In this document: positions 25,093 to 33,807 of the stretch, in pieces
Layout of the letters: each line of letters starts with the position of its first letter
Position numbering within the stretch: the stretch's first letter is position 1
Origin: Candidatus Peregrinibacteria bacterium
GTDB taxonomy: Bacteria > Patescibacteriota > Gracilibacteria > UBA1369 > LOWO2-01-FULL-3
Reading direction: 5' to 3'
Length of the DNA: 64,000 bases
Assembly: GCA_026395515.1 (NCBI GenBank)
Contig: JAPLYN010000005.1
Span: 423,521-487,520, forward strand
Program-made: the position numbers and the translations under genes
Notes under the pieces: model-generated
What the model was told of the DNA's origin: nothing
The model's input: the letters and a program-made list of their open reading frames with translations, nothing else
Database searches by the model: none

Positions 25093-26631
25093 TTAGAACT
25101 GGTTCCAAATCCACTGATTTGCCACTTCATGGTGATAAAGTACTTCACCAGTCTTTACCTTTGTTCCCAAAGATTTCGGAGAACGTTCAGCTGCCATATA
25201 TTTCAATGCAGCATATTTTTGTTGATTTTCTTCACCGATAATATCTTTCACGAAATCACTAGCTTCAAAGTGTTCCAAAGCTTCATAGATATTTCCAGGA
25301 AGCTTCTTCACTTTTCCTCCATAAACTTTCTTCTCCATCTTTGCTAATTCCTCCGCACTAGCTCTCATGCCCACCAAACCAGCCTTAATAATGCCGTAGA
25401 AAGCCAAATATGGATTTGCATCTGGAGCTACAGTACGTACTTCAATTCTTGAGCTCTTTTCGTTTCCAATAGGAATACGCACCATTGAACCACGATCTAC
25501 CGCAGAAACTTTAATTTCATTTGGTGCTTCAAAGTGTGGATCCAAACGACGATAAGCATTCACACTGGAGTTAATCAAAAGACAACAATCATTCGCGAAA
25601 TACAAAATTCCAGTAGTAACTTTACGAGCAGTTTCAGAAAGAGACCATTCACCTGCTTTATCGTAGAACATATTTACGCCATCTTTTGAGAATGACATAT
25701 TTGTATGCATACCACTTCCATTCAAACCTTGAATTGGCTTAGGCAAGAAACAAGCTGTGAATCCCATAGAAGCAGCTACCTGACGAGCTAATAATTTATA
25801 AATTTGAATCTGATCAGCTGCATCTAAAGCTACAGAATACCTGAAGTTCAACTCAAACTGTGCAGGTGCAACTTCCGGATGATCTTTTTCATTTTGGAAA
25901 CCTAGAGCCCTTTGTACTTCCGCAAACTTATCAATAAAAAGTCTAAGAGTATCCTGTGGCAATGAGCTAAAATAACCACTCATTGTAGCTAATTCAAAAC
26001 CAACTTTCTCACTAAATTCCTGTTCCACTTTTTCACCTTTGAATAAAAATCCTTCAATTTCTGGAGCAATATTTACAGTAACTCCTTCTTTTGTACGAAG
26101 TTCATCGCATAAAGCAGCAAGATTTGAACGGAAATCAGATTTATACAAAGTACCATCCTTGTCACAAACATTTCCAAATACTAAAACTTTTCCCGCACCA
26201 AAAAGATCTGACGGAAGCCATCTAAAAGTAGACCAATCAGCCTTTAAACGAAGATCAGACTGAGACTGAGCAGTAAAACCACGAATAGAAGATCCATCAA
26301 AAGTAAGATTATCTTCAGAACTCAAAATAAATTTCTTATCATAATCCAACATATGCAAACGTCCTTCTAAATCAGAAAAACACACCACCACAGCTTTAAT
26401 TCCAGCTTCATTCTTCAAATAATCCAAAAACTTTCCTTTCAACGCATCACTTGGAGTTCCTTTCAAACGTTCCATTTTTACTTCTAAGTTTTTTTCTTCC
26501 AACTCTGAATAAGAAAGATCTAACAAATTTGGCTGCTTCCATAACACCGCACCATACTCACGCTCTCTTCCCTTAATTCCTACCCTTTCAGTTGTCTTAG
26601 TCCCAACTGCTCCTAGAACGTTGTCTGACAT
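25093..26631 (-). CDS. glnA: Glutamine synthetase, type I
   Basis: A 512-residue GSI enzyme that makes glutamine from glutamate, ammonia and ATP. Visible motifs: beta-grasp segment with FDGSSIRGF, metal/glutamate-site EIEGFLF, HPEVAPAQFELNF, GLNGSGMHTNMSF, and NSSVNAYRRLDP with IRVPIG-like VRIPIGNEKSSRIEVR. The NLYDLP adenylylation-site region of GSI-beta enzymes is not present, so GSI-alpha is more likely. The N-terminus is ~50-70 residues longer than usual; Met53 is an alternative start. A terminator follows. It is monocistronic. Confidence 0.95.
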   Translation of the reverse strand: MSDNVLGAVGTKTTERVGIKGREREYGAVLWKQPNLLDLSYSELEEKNLEVKMERLKGTPSDALKGKFLDYLKNEAGIKAVVVCFSDLEGRLHMLDYDKKFILSSEDNLTFDGSSIRGFTAQSQSDLRLKADWSTFRWLPSDLFGAGKVLVFGNVCDKDGTLYKSDFRSNLAALCDELRTKEGVTVNIAPEIEGFLFKGEKVEQEFSEKVGFELATMSGYFSSLPQDTLRLFIDKFAEVQRALGFQNEKDHPEVAPAQFELNFRYSVALDAADQIQIYKLLARQVAASMGFTACFLPKPIQGLNGSGMHTNMSFSKDGVNMFYDKAGEWSLSETARKVTTGILYFANDCCLLINSSVNAYRRLDPHFEAPNEIKVSAVDRGSMVRIPIGNEKSSRIEVRTVAPDANPYLAFYGIIKAGLVGMRASAEELAKMEKKVYGGKVKKLPGNIYEALEHFEASDFVKDIIGEENQQKYAALKYMAAERSPKSLGTKVKTGEVLYHHEVANQWIWNQF

Positions 26632-26870
26632 AATATTGTGGTTAAAAAATTAAATATTATGTAATTCTAATACTAAGAGTCCGAACTATTGGCAATATCA
26701 ATAAAATTAAGACAAAAACACTGTCGAAAACTCCAGAAACATCAAAATAGACTGAGACAGTCGCAATTAACATATTCCTCCAAGCTGGGCTTGTCGGAAA
26801 AAGCTACAACAATAAAAGAATTGCATCATTTTCGTAAACATTGTGAAATCAAAATTTCACAACCAACACC
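26632..26870. other. 239-bp intergenic region with a 9-bp inverted repeat
   Basis: It contains the inverted repeat TTGTGAAAT-CAAA-ATTTCACAA (26841-26862), just after the stop of the MgtC/DUF4010 gene, without a T tract. A candidate glnA promoter on the minus strand is TTGCCA-N17-TATTAG within about 26674-26702. I see no convincing gene. Confidence 0.5.
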
Positions 26871-28139
26871 TTAAATGAAAAATAACGACACAGCACCCAC
26901 AAAAGAAATCAAAATTGCTACCAAACTAACCTTTTTTGCCAATTCTTTATCGGCAAAGATGAAAAATATACCAATTTTCAACAAAGTATTCACTATACCA
27001 CCAAGCACAATAGCTATCGCCGCTGCATCTGGAGTTACCTCAGTTTTTGCTAAACTAGACATCGACACCGTAACCGCATCCACATTAAAGAATCCAAAAA
27101 TCGTACTTACCAAATAGACACTGTTGTTACCAACACTTGCCATCGCAACTTTGAAAACCAAAAGAAAAAGTGCAAATAAAGCTCCGAATTTCAAAGCCGG
27201 CATCAGACTAAAAGGACTTTGCATTCCCATAACATGCTTATCCAAAACATTGCCTTCTTTTTCACTTCTCTTCATCATCAATAACGAAATCAAACATCCT
27301 GTAAAAGACATAGCCAACAATGGAATCAAAACATGAATTAAAAGTTCCTGATTCAAAACAGCAACCTCAAAAATCATTTTCAAAAACATCGCCGAAATAG
27401 CTATCGTAATAGCAGTAAGATAGGAAGAATTAGCCTTTGAATTCACTCGACTCTGGTTAGATACACTAACAGACAAAGCAGTAGTTGAAATAAAACCAGT
27501 CAAAAAACCAGTCAAATTAAGTCCTCTCTTTGGACCCAACAGTTTAATTCCGACATAACTTACAAAAGAGATTCCTGAAATAAAAACCACTAAAAGCCAG
27601 ATTACATAAGGATTAAAAAAATCATAGGGACCAAAATTGCTATTAGGCAAAAGTGGTAAAACTATGAAGGCAATAAGAATAAATTCCATAGTAGAAAAAA
27701 GTTCCTGAAATTTAATTTTTTTAGCCCATCTATGCAAAGGCTTCTTCAACATCAACAACATCAAAACGATGAATGCCACCGTTGTTGCATCAAAGAAAAG
27801 TGCCATTCCGCACAAAATTCCAATAATATAAACCAAAATTGAAGCTACTTCAGAAGTAATCCCTAAACTACCATATTTTTCTCCACTGATAACGTAACTA
27901 GCAATAATTAATGCCAACAAAGCTACGGCAACGACCACAAAGAAAATAATAGAATAAGTAGACAAAATATAAGACAAAGCTCCAGCAAGACTGATCAAAG
28001 CAAAAGTTCTTACTCCACCAAAGCTATCATTATCCTTATTTGTTGAATGCTCCAACTGATGTTTACGCTCACGCTCCAAACCAATTAAGGCTCCGAGAGC
28101 TGTAGCCAAACCCAATTGCTGCAATATCATTAAATTCAC
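26871..28139 (-). CDS. MgtC/SapB-type membrane protein with DUF4010 domain
   Basis: A 422-residue protein with about twelve membrane helices. The N-terminal part is MgtC/SapB-like (QLGLATALGALIGLERERKHQ; GGVRTFALISLAGAL), and the rest matches the DUF4010 extension (GPKRGLNLTGFLTGFISTTALSVSVSNQS; NVDAVTVSMSSLA). MgtC proteins are tied to Mg homeostasis; these long DUF4010 proteins are uncharacterised, possibly transporters. It is monocistronic, and an inverted repeat follows the stop. Confidence 0.83.
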   Translation of the reverse strand: MNLMILQQLGLATALGALIGLERERKHQLEHSTNKDNDSFGGVRTFALISLAGALSYILSTYSIIFFVVVAVALLALIIASYVISGEKYGSLGITSEVASILVYIIGILCGMALFFDATTVAFIVLMLLMLKKPLHRWAKKIKFQELFSTMEFILIAFIVLPLLPNSNFGPYDFFNPYVIWLLVVFISGISFVSYVGIKLLGPKRGLNLTGFLTGFISTTALSVSVSNQSRVNSKANSSYLTAITIAISAMFLKMIFEVAVLNQELLIHVLIPLLAMSFTGCLISLLMMKRSEKEGNVLDKHVMGMQSPFSLMPALKFGALFALFLLVFKVAMASVGNNSVYLVSTIFGFFNVDAVTVSMSSLAKTEVTPDAAAIAIVLGGIVNTLLKIGIFFIFADKELAKKVSLVAILISFVGAVSLFFI

Positions 28140-28195
28140 AAAAAATTCTTAGAAAAATATCTAAGAATTATAGCACAAAATGAGGAAATATCCTA

Positions 28196-28387
28196 CTATT
28201 TTGCTTTACAGAAAGTCTTTAAACCACGAGCTGAAAGTCTCAACTGTACCTTTTTGCCTGTTCTCGGATCGATGAGAGTTCTCTTCATCATGTTTGGCAA
28301 ATACTTACGGTTTGAAGCATTCATAGCATGGCTACGAGTGTTACCTGTACCTGTTTTTCTACCTGAAATTTCGCAGATTCTTGACAT
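28196..28387 (-). CDS. rpmB: Ribosomal protein bL28
   Basis: A 63-residue large-subunit protein beginning MSRICEISGRKTGTGNTRSH, with the family core LPNMMKRTLIDPRTGKKVQLRLSARGLKTF. Only two Cys remain, so the four-Cys zinc form is absent. A TTGCTA-N16-TAGAAT promoter lies within the ~50 nt upstream on the minus strand. It is divergent from the aspartase-like gene. Confidence 0.95.
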   Translation of the reverse strand: MSRICEISGRKTGTGNTRSHAMNASNRKYLPNMMKRTLIDPRTGKKVQLRLSARGLKTFCKAK

Positions 28388-28500
28388 AAATTTCTTTAAA
28401 AAAGCAGTGGCATTCTAACAACTTTATATCAAATAGCAACTGAATTTTGGGTATTTTAAGGAAATATGTTAATTTTAGAACATAAAATAAACTTTGAATC

Positions 28501-29865
28501 ATGAAAAATATACGTCTAGAAGAAGATTCCATGGGTAAGGTAGAAGTTCCTGCCGAAGCCTATTCCGGCGGCCAAACCGCCCGTGCTCAACACAACTTTC
28601 AGATCAGCGGACACATTGCACCAGCAATTTTCAGACAAGCCTTGGGAATGGTAAAGCTCGCTGCAGCACAAACAAACACTTCTCTCGGGCTCATAGACAA
28701 AAAACATTCCAAAGCAATTATTCAAGCCTGTGAAGAGTTTATTGCTGGTAAATTCGATGCTGACTTCATTTTAGACGTATTTCAAGCCGGCGCCGGTACT
28801 AGCTACAATATGAATGCCAACGAAATCATTGCCAATCGCGCTAATGAAATTCTCGGAGGTAAAAAAGGCGAATATAAGTTTGTTCATCCAAACAATCACG
28901 TCAATATGGCTCAATCCACTAATGACGTAATTCCTACAGCCACTAGAATTGCCACACTCCTTTCAATTCCTGGACTTCTCCAATCTCTAAACAATTGCGA
29001 AGAAACTTTCGAAAAAATCGCTAAAAAACACGCAAAATTGATAAAAGTAGGACGCACACACCTAGAAGACGCTGTACCAATCACTCTAGGCCAAGAATTT
29101 GACTCCTACAAAGAGGCTCTACACAAAGCCGGTGAATTCATCGCAAATCAAAGCGGAGACCTCCAAACGCTCGGAATTGGCGGTACAGCAGTAGGTACAG
29201 GTATCAATACTCACGCAAAATATCGCGAAACAATGGTGAAGAATCTTACTAAACTCATTGGTCTTCATTTTGAATCAGGCAAAAATCTCACAGAAATGGC
29301 CAACAATATGAATGGCTTTTTAAATTTTTCTGCAACACTAAGATCATTAGCTGTAAACACTCTAAACATCTGCAGCGATCTCAAACTAATGAATATGGGT
29401 CCAAAGGCCGGAATTGCCGAAATCACTCTTCCAGGAGTACAACCGGGTTCATCCATCATGCCGGGAAAAGTAAATCCTTCCATTCCAGAATGTCTCGAAA
29501 TGATTTGTATGCAAGTTCTCGGCAACGACAAAACTATTGAGATTGCCTGCCAGAAAAGCAATTTCGAACTCAATGTCTTCTGCCCTATCATTATGTGGAA
29601 TCTTCTTCAATCCATGGAAATTCTCAGCAACGGATTAAAGATGCTCAATGAATTCGCACTGAAAGATCTTCAAATCAACGAAAAACAAATCAAGAAACTT
29701 TTTGAAGAAAGTCTCTGCACTGCCACTTCCCTCTCTCCAAAACTCGGCTACGCATTAACAGCAGAGATAGTAAAAGAAGCATTGAAAAAAGGTACTACCA
29801 TACGAGATGAAGTACTTTCCAGAAAACTCTTGAGCAGCAAAGAAGTAGATGAATTAATTGGCTAA
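28501..29865 (+). CDS. aspA: Aspartate ammonia-lyase / class II fumarase family enzyme
   Basis: A 454-residue member of the fumarase/aspartase superfamily. It starts RLEEDSMGKVEVPAEAYSGGQT and has AGAGTSYNMNANEIIANRA, the active-site region GRTHLEDAVPITLGQEF, and the signature loop GSSIMPGKVNPSIPE. The GAGTS block and the N-terminus match aspartase better than fumarase (GSGTQ), but the SIMPGKVNP loop is fumarase-like. No TCA-cycle gene is nearby. I favour aspartase (aspartate to fumarate plus ammonia) with fumarase as the alternative. Its stop overlaps that of the convergent lipoprotein gene. Confidence 0.82.
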   Translation: MKNIRLEEDSMGKVEVPAEAYSGGQTARAQHNFQISGHIAPAIFRQALGMVKLAAAQTNTSLGLIDKKHSKAIIQACEEFIAGKFDADFILDVFQAGAGTSYNMNANEIIANRANEILGGKKGEYKFVHPNNHVNMAQSTNDVIPTATRIATLLSIPGLLQSLNNCEETFEKIAKKHAKLIKVGRTHLEDAVPITLGQEFDSYKEALHKAGEFIANQSGDLQTLGIGGTAVGTGINTHAKYRETMVKNLTKLIGLHFESGKNLTEMANNMNGFLNFSATLRSLAVNTLNICSDLKLMNMGPKAGIAEITLPGVQPGSSIMPGKVNPSIPECLEMICMQVLGNDKTIEIACQKSNFELNVFCPIIMWNLLQSMEILSNGLKMLNEFALKDLQINEKQIKKLFEESLCTATSLSPKLGYALTAEIVKEALKKGTTIRDEVLSRKLLSSKEVDELIG

Positions 29866-30455
29866 AGCAAAACCATATTCTTGATCATATTTTCAAACAC
29901 ATCCTTTTCTAAAAGGTAATATTTGCTAGGCAACTTCATATAAACATCGTAAATGATGCTTTTATCTTTGCTCATAGCAAAAAAGTGTATGGTCGCATCT
30001 ATATAAATTCCATCATTCACATAAAAACCACTGATTGTCCCATAATCAGCGAACTGAAAAGTATAACCTTTATATTTTCTAGAAATAAAATCATTTAAAT
30101 CCTTATAATCTTCGATATTTTCAAAAGGCGTAATATAAATTTGAACCATATAATTCTCATATGGATCCTTCTTATTCGGATTCTTAGGAGGAACTGTATA
30201 TTTCTCAAAAACCACACCAACATCATCACTTAAATATTTTACTTTGTATCCTTTCGGAAAAGCTCGAAGACCAAAATTATATTTTTTACTTTCATAAACA
30301 AAATCAGATTTCGTCTGAGTATCAGTTTTTTGCTGCAAAGAAGTAGTAGCCGCAATATTACTAGTCGCCAAAGTATCAACTTTTACCGGTTTCACTTCCG
30401 GTCCACAACCGACAATAAAAAGTGCTAAGAGAGGAATAAGAGAAAACTTTTTCAT
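29862..30455 (-). CDS. Hypothetical lipoprotein
   Basis: A 197-residue protein with a short signal peptide and lipobox LFIVGCGP (Cys near 17), a disordered Thr/Gln-rich linker, then a folded domain with many aromatic residues (KYNFGLRAFPKGYKVKYLSD; MVQIYITPFENIEDYKDLNDF). I do not recognise the domain. It is likely surface-anchored. The stop overlaps that of the aspartase-like gene by a few bases. Confidence 0.7.
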   Translation of the reverse strand: MKKFSLIPLLALFIVGCGPEVKPVKVDTLATSNIAATTSLQQKTDTQTKSDFVYESKKYNFGLRAFPKGYKVKYLSDDVGVVFEKYTVPPKNPNKKDPYENYMVQIYITPFENIEDYKDLNDFISRKYKGYTFQFADYGTISGFYVNDGIYIDATIHFFAMSKDKSIIYDVYMKLPSKYYLLEKDVFENMIKNMVLL

Positions 30456-30552
30456 GAGAAAACTTTAATCAAAAAACAGCTTTAATGCAAACTTCTCTAC
30501 AATAAGCCATTCTCTCACTTGCCAATTCTTTAAATTATTGTAAATTGATCTC

Positions 30553-31185
30553 ATGCGTATTTCAGAAATTTTTTATAGCATTCAAGGCGAAGGGACAAAC
30601 ATCGGTACACCAGCCATTTTTATCAGGCTTGCTGGTTGTCATTTACGTTGTGTTTGGTGCGATAGCAAATTCACTTGGGATATGAAATCAGGAAAAGAAA
30701 TGAGTACAGCTTCAATCATCAAAATTATCAAAAAATATCCCTGCAAACATTTAGTTATTACAGGAGGAGAGCCATTAATTCAACAATCTGGAATTAAAGA
30801 ATTATTATCAAAACTACCAGATTATTACGTGGAAATTGAAACCAGTGGCACTATCGTTTCTTTCATCAACGAATTCATCAACCAGTACAATTGCTCACCT
30901 AAATTAAAAAATTCCAAGAATAGACCAATGGCATTGCAAAAATTTCCCGCAGAAAAAAGTTGGTACAAATTTGTGGTAGATAAAAAATCTGACGTAAAAG
31001 AAATTAAAGAAATGATAAAAAAATATTCTCTACCAAAAGAAAAAATAATTCTCATGCCCCAAGGAATTACTCGAGAAGAAATGACTAAAAAATCGCCATG
31101 GATAGCGGAAATTTGCAAGAAAGAAAACTGGCATTTTTCTACCCGTCTTCATATAGAAATATGGGGAAATAAGAGAGGAGTATAA
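30553..31185 (+). CDS. queE: 7-carboxy-7-deazaguanine synthase
   Basis: A 210-residue radical SAM enzyme that converts 6-carboxy-tetrahydropterin to 7-carboxy-7-deazaguanine for queuosine. The N-terminal FYSIQGEGTNIGTPAIFIRL precedes the cluster motif C-x3-C-x2-C in AGCHLRCVWCDSKFTWD, then TGGEPL. It is the first of the queE-queC-queF cluster. A weak TTGCCA-N16-TAAATT ends 6 nt before the ATG, compatible with a leaderless mRNA. queD is not in the window, and I see no preQ1 riboswitch. Confidence 0.93.
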   Translation: MRISEIFYSIQGEGTNIGTPAIFIRLAGCHLRCVWCDSKFTWDMKSGKEMSTASIIKIIKKYPCKHLVITGGEPLIQQSGIKELLSKLPDYYVEIETSGTIVSFINEFINQYNCSPKLKNSKNRPMALQKFPAEKSWYKFVVDKKSDVKEIKEMIKKYSLPKEKIILMPQGITREEMTKKSPWIAEICKKENWHFSTRLHIEIWGNKRGV

Positions 31186-31187
31186 CA

Positions 31188-31202
31188 GGCACCGAAGGTG
31201 CC
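31188..31202 (+). other. Hairpin between queE and queC
   Basis: GGCACC-GAA-GGTGCC is a perfect 6-bp stem with a 3-nt loop, 3 nt after the queE stop. No T tract follows, so it is more likely an mRNA processing or stability element than a terminator. Confidence 0.5.
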
Positions 31203-31227
31203 AAATATAAAATAAGAAAATCCAACA

Positions 31228-31893
31228 GTGAAAATAACTAAATCAACCTCAGCCATCATCCTTCTCTCTGGAGGACAAGACTCCACCACCTGCCTCGCTT
31301 GGGCAAAGACAAAATTCGACAAAGTATATGCCCTCACTTTGCACTACGGACAGCTCCACAAAATAGAATTAGAATCAGCAAAAAAAATTGCCAAATTAAA
31401 CAAAGTTCCTCTTAAAATCTATAAAACAGATCTTTTCAAAGAATTCACAAAAAGCGCTTTAACCAACAAAGAGATAGCCATCAAAGTTCACAAAAATAAA
31501 CTTCCAAGCACTTTCGTTCCAGGAAGAAACTTAATTTTCCTTTCCATCGCTGCCATCTATGCAAAACAACTTGGCGTCACAAATATCATCACCGGTGTCT
31601 GCCAAACAGATTACAGCGGCTATCCAGATTGTCGTGATGATTTCGTAAAATCTTTAGAGACAACTATCAGTCTCGCCATGGAAACTCCTTTCAAAATTCA
31701 CACTCCACTCATGTGGCTTACCAAGGCTGAGACAGTGAAATTAATGCAGCAGTTAGGCAAAATTGAGCTTCTCAAACACAGCCACACCTGCTATAAAGGA
31801 AGCCGACCAGCCTGCGGCAAATGCCCAGCCTGCCTACTCCGACTCAAAGGTTTCAAAGAAGCCGGAATAAAAGATCCAATACCATACAAATAA
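31228..31893 (+). CDS. queC: 7-cyano-7-deazaguanine synthase
   Basis: A 221-residue ATP-dependent enzyme producing preQ0. The PP-loop is LLSGGQDSTTCLAWA, followed by LHYGQLHKIELESAKKIA, PGRNLIFLSIAA and the zinc-binding Cys cluster CYKGSRPACGKCPACLLR. The start codon is GTG at 31228, unusual in this window. The stop TAA overlaps the queF ATG by one base (TAATG), so translation is probably coupled. Confidence 0.94.
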   Translation: MKITKSTSAIILLSGGQDSTTCLAWAKTKFDKVYALTLHYGQLHKIELESAKKIAKLNKVPLKIYKTDLFKEFTKSALTNKEIAIKVHKNKLPSTFVPGRNLIFLSIAAIYAKQLGVTNIITGVCQTDYSGYPDCRDDFVKSLETTISLAMETPFKIHTPLMWLTKAETVKLMQQLGKIELLKHSHTCYKGSRPACGKCPACLLRLKGFKEAGIKDPIPYK

Positions 31894-32312
31894 TGACAAA
31901 ACTTTACAAAGAAAATCAGGACTATAAAGAACAAGATGCCAAGAAAATTCGTGAATCAATCAAAAAAATCGCGCCTTTAGAGACTTTTGCCTTCCAATCT
32001 CAAGGACCAGGCGAACACTGGATTAGCATCAGCAGCCCAGAATTCACCGCTATCTGCCCTTTTTCTGATTGGCCAGATTTTGGTTCTGTAACTATTGAAT
32101 ATATTCCTAGCAAATACTGCCTAGAACTCAAATCTTTCAAACTCTACATTAACGCCTTCAGAAGCGTGAAAATCTTTCACGAGACTGTCACTGAAGTCAT
32201 TTTTCAAGACTTTCTTGAAGCCGTTAAACCGTTAAAGGCTAAAATTGTTGTAGATATGAACGTTCGCGGTAATGTAAAAACGATCTGTAAAAAGTTCTAC
32301 AAGTGCAATTAA
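31893..32312 (+). CDS. queF: NADPH-dependent 7-cyano-7-deazaguanine reductase
   Basis: A 139-residue single-domain (YkvM-type) QueF that reduces preQ0 to preQ1. The catalytic Cys is in FTAICPFSDWPDFG, and substrate-binding residues are in LELKSFKLYINAFRSVKIFHE. The start is the ATG overlapping the queC stop; a longer frame from 31821 would run inside queC and encodes a non-homologous N-terminus. It is the last gene of the cluster. Confidence 0.93.
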   Translation: MTKLYKENQDYKEQDAKKIRESIKKIAPLETFAFQSQGPGEHWISISSPEFTAICPFSDWPDFGSVTIEYIPSKYCLELKSFKLYINAFRSVKIFHETVTEVIFQDFLEAVKPLKAKIVVDMNVRGNVKTICKKFYKCN

Positions 32313-32323
32313 TCGCTCTTTCA

Positions 32324-32352
32324 TTGACGAAAAGTGATAAAACCCCTAGAAT
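32324..32352 (+). promoter_or_regulatory. Promoter of the 51-residue basic protein gene
   Basis: TTGACG (32324-32329), a 17-nt spacer, TAGAAT (32347-32352), 30 nt before the ATG. Confidence 0.65.
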
Positions 32353-32381
32353 ACCGGCCGATTTAGAAATAATTTACCACT

Positions 32382-32537
32382 ATGACAAACGCACACGCGA
32401 GTAAACAGCACTGTCTTATCGGCAGACCGTTTCCTCACAGCAAAATGAGAAAGCGCCGCAATAAGGCAAAAGCTAAAGTAAGAAAAGCTGAACAATTAGC
32501 TACAAGAATGGCTGCAAGAGAAGCTGCTATGGCTTAG
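32382..32537 (+). CDS. 51-residue very basic small protein
   Basis: An ATG-started 52-codon ORF ending in TAG, with a good promoter. The N-terminus holds single Cys and His residues (HASKQHCLIGRPFPHSKMRK). The centre is a run of Arg/Lys (KMRKRRNKAKAKVRKAEQLA) and the C-terminal part is Ala-rich helix. The composition suggests RNA or ribosome binding, but it does not match a ribosomal protein I know. It ends one base before the stop of convergent folC. Confidence 0.6.
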   Translation: MTNAHASKQHCLIGRPFPHSKMRKRRNKAKAKVRKAEQLATRMAAREAAMA

Positions 32538-32538
32538 T

Positions 32539-33768
32539 CTAAAGCTTTTTCTTAAGTAGTTTTCCAACTAAAAAATGTGAACCGGTTACCACAAGTAACT
32601 GGTTCTTTTTTGTCAGAATATCAAAAGCCTTCATACAATCACCTATTACCTCAAGTTCACACTTCGCTCCAACCTTCTCTGCAATGGACTTCAATTCTTC
32701 AGGTTGAATCCCGCGCACTTCATGGGCTGAGGTAAAAACAATTTTCTCCGCAATCGAAGATATCTTTTTCAAAATCGCCTCAACATTCTTTCCCTTCATC
32801 AACGCGAATAAAAATACGAAATTTTTCTTTGGAAATTTTTCTTTCAAACCATTTACCAAATTATCTATACTATTTTCAGTATGAGCCATATCGAAAACAA
32901 CAGTTCCCTTAGAGCTTTTTCTCGCATCAAACCTTCCAGGTAATTTCACTCCATCAGCAATTTTTAGAAATTTCTTCTCTGCCGGAAATTTCTTCGAAAA
33001 TAATTTCAAAGCAGCAAAAGCGACGTGAGCATTTTTAAAACGCGCTTCATCAGAAAAATCTTTTCCAGAAAATTTCACTTCAAAATCATTCACAGAATAA
33101 ACATCTTTTCTTCCTTTCAACTTCTTTCCAATGATCTTCATTGTTGCCTTACTTTGATATCCAATTAGAACCGGCACTCCATCTTTCACAATTCCCAATT
33201 TTTCATTCAAAATTTTCTCAATCGTATCTCCCAAAACATCAGTGTGTTCCAACTCCACAGTAGTTAAAATACTTAAAATAGGCTTAACCACATTTGTCGC
33301 ATCCAGACGCCCACCAAGCCCCACTTCAAACACAGCATAATCCACTTTTTCATCCACAAAATATTTCAAGGCCAAGACCGTCAAAATTTCAAAATATGTA
33401 AGCTTAGGACACTCAGTTTTTTCTATAAACTTTTTTAAACCTTCCACCATCTTCGCAAATTTCACTTTTTCAATATCCTTCCCATTCATCCAAATTCTTT
33501 CCGTCACCTCAAAAATATGCGGCGAAGTATAAAGTCCCACCTTGTATCCATCTTTCCATAAATAGTTAGCAATAAAAGCACAAGTCGTGCCTTTTCCCTT
33601 AGATCCAGCCACATGTATGCACTTCAGATTTTCATATTCCACTCCATATAAATGCAAAAAATCCTTCACTTTTTGTAAATCAAAAGTTTTATCACTATAT
33701 GGAATTTTCGCTACACCTTCGTAAGAAACGAATGATTGTAAAAACTCTTTGGCTTTTTCAAAATTCAT
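32539..33768 (-). CDS. folC: Folylpolyglutamate synthase / dihydrofolate synthase family
   Basis: A 409-residue Mur-ligase-fold enzyme that adds glutamate to folates. The P-loop is HVAGSKGKGTTCAFI, with TSPHIFEVTERIWMNG, the folate-binding FEVGLGGRLDATNVV, LEHTDVLGDTIEKI and a C-terminal domain with FDMAHTENSIDNL. I chose the ATG at 33766-33768, which matches the family N-terminus; a longer frame to 33912 overlaps the divergent ftsQ gene. Confidence 0.92.
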   Translation of the reverse strand: MNFEKAKEFLQSFVSYEGVAKIPYSDKTFDLQKVKDFLHLYGVEYENLKCIHVAGSKGKGTTCAFIANYLWKDGYKVGLYTSPHIFEVTERIWMNGKDIEKVKFAKMVEGLKKFIEKTECPKLTYFEILTVLALKYFVDEKVDYAVFEVGLGGRLDATNVVKPILSILTTVELEHTDVLGDTIEKILNEKLGIVKDGVPVLIGYQSKATMKIIGKKLKGRKDVYSVNDFEVKFSGKDFSDEARFKNAHVAFAALKLFSKKFPAEKKFLKIADGVKLPGRFDARKSSKGTVVFDMAHTENSIDNLVNGLKEKFPKKNFVFLFALMKGKNVEAILKKISSIAEKIVFTSAHEVRGIQPEELKSIAEKVGAKCELEVIGDCMKAFDILTKKNQLLVVTGSHFLVGKLLKKKL

Positions 33769-33807
33769 AGCTTCTGATATAACATACCATGCACATATAT
33801 AGCAAAA

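Noticed and set aside
26689-26874. Basic 61-codon plus-strand ORF between glnA and the MgtC/DUF4010 gene
   Set aside because: It starts with TTG and has no promoter on that strand. It spans the glnA promoter region and the inverted repeat, and its composition reflects AT-rich sequence rather than a clear protein.
30456-30552. preQ1 riboswitch upstream of queE
   Set aside because: The gap is short and has neither the conserved hairpin with A-rich tail nor a pseudoknot partner near the start codon.
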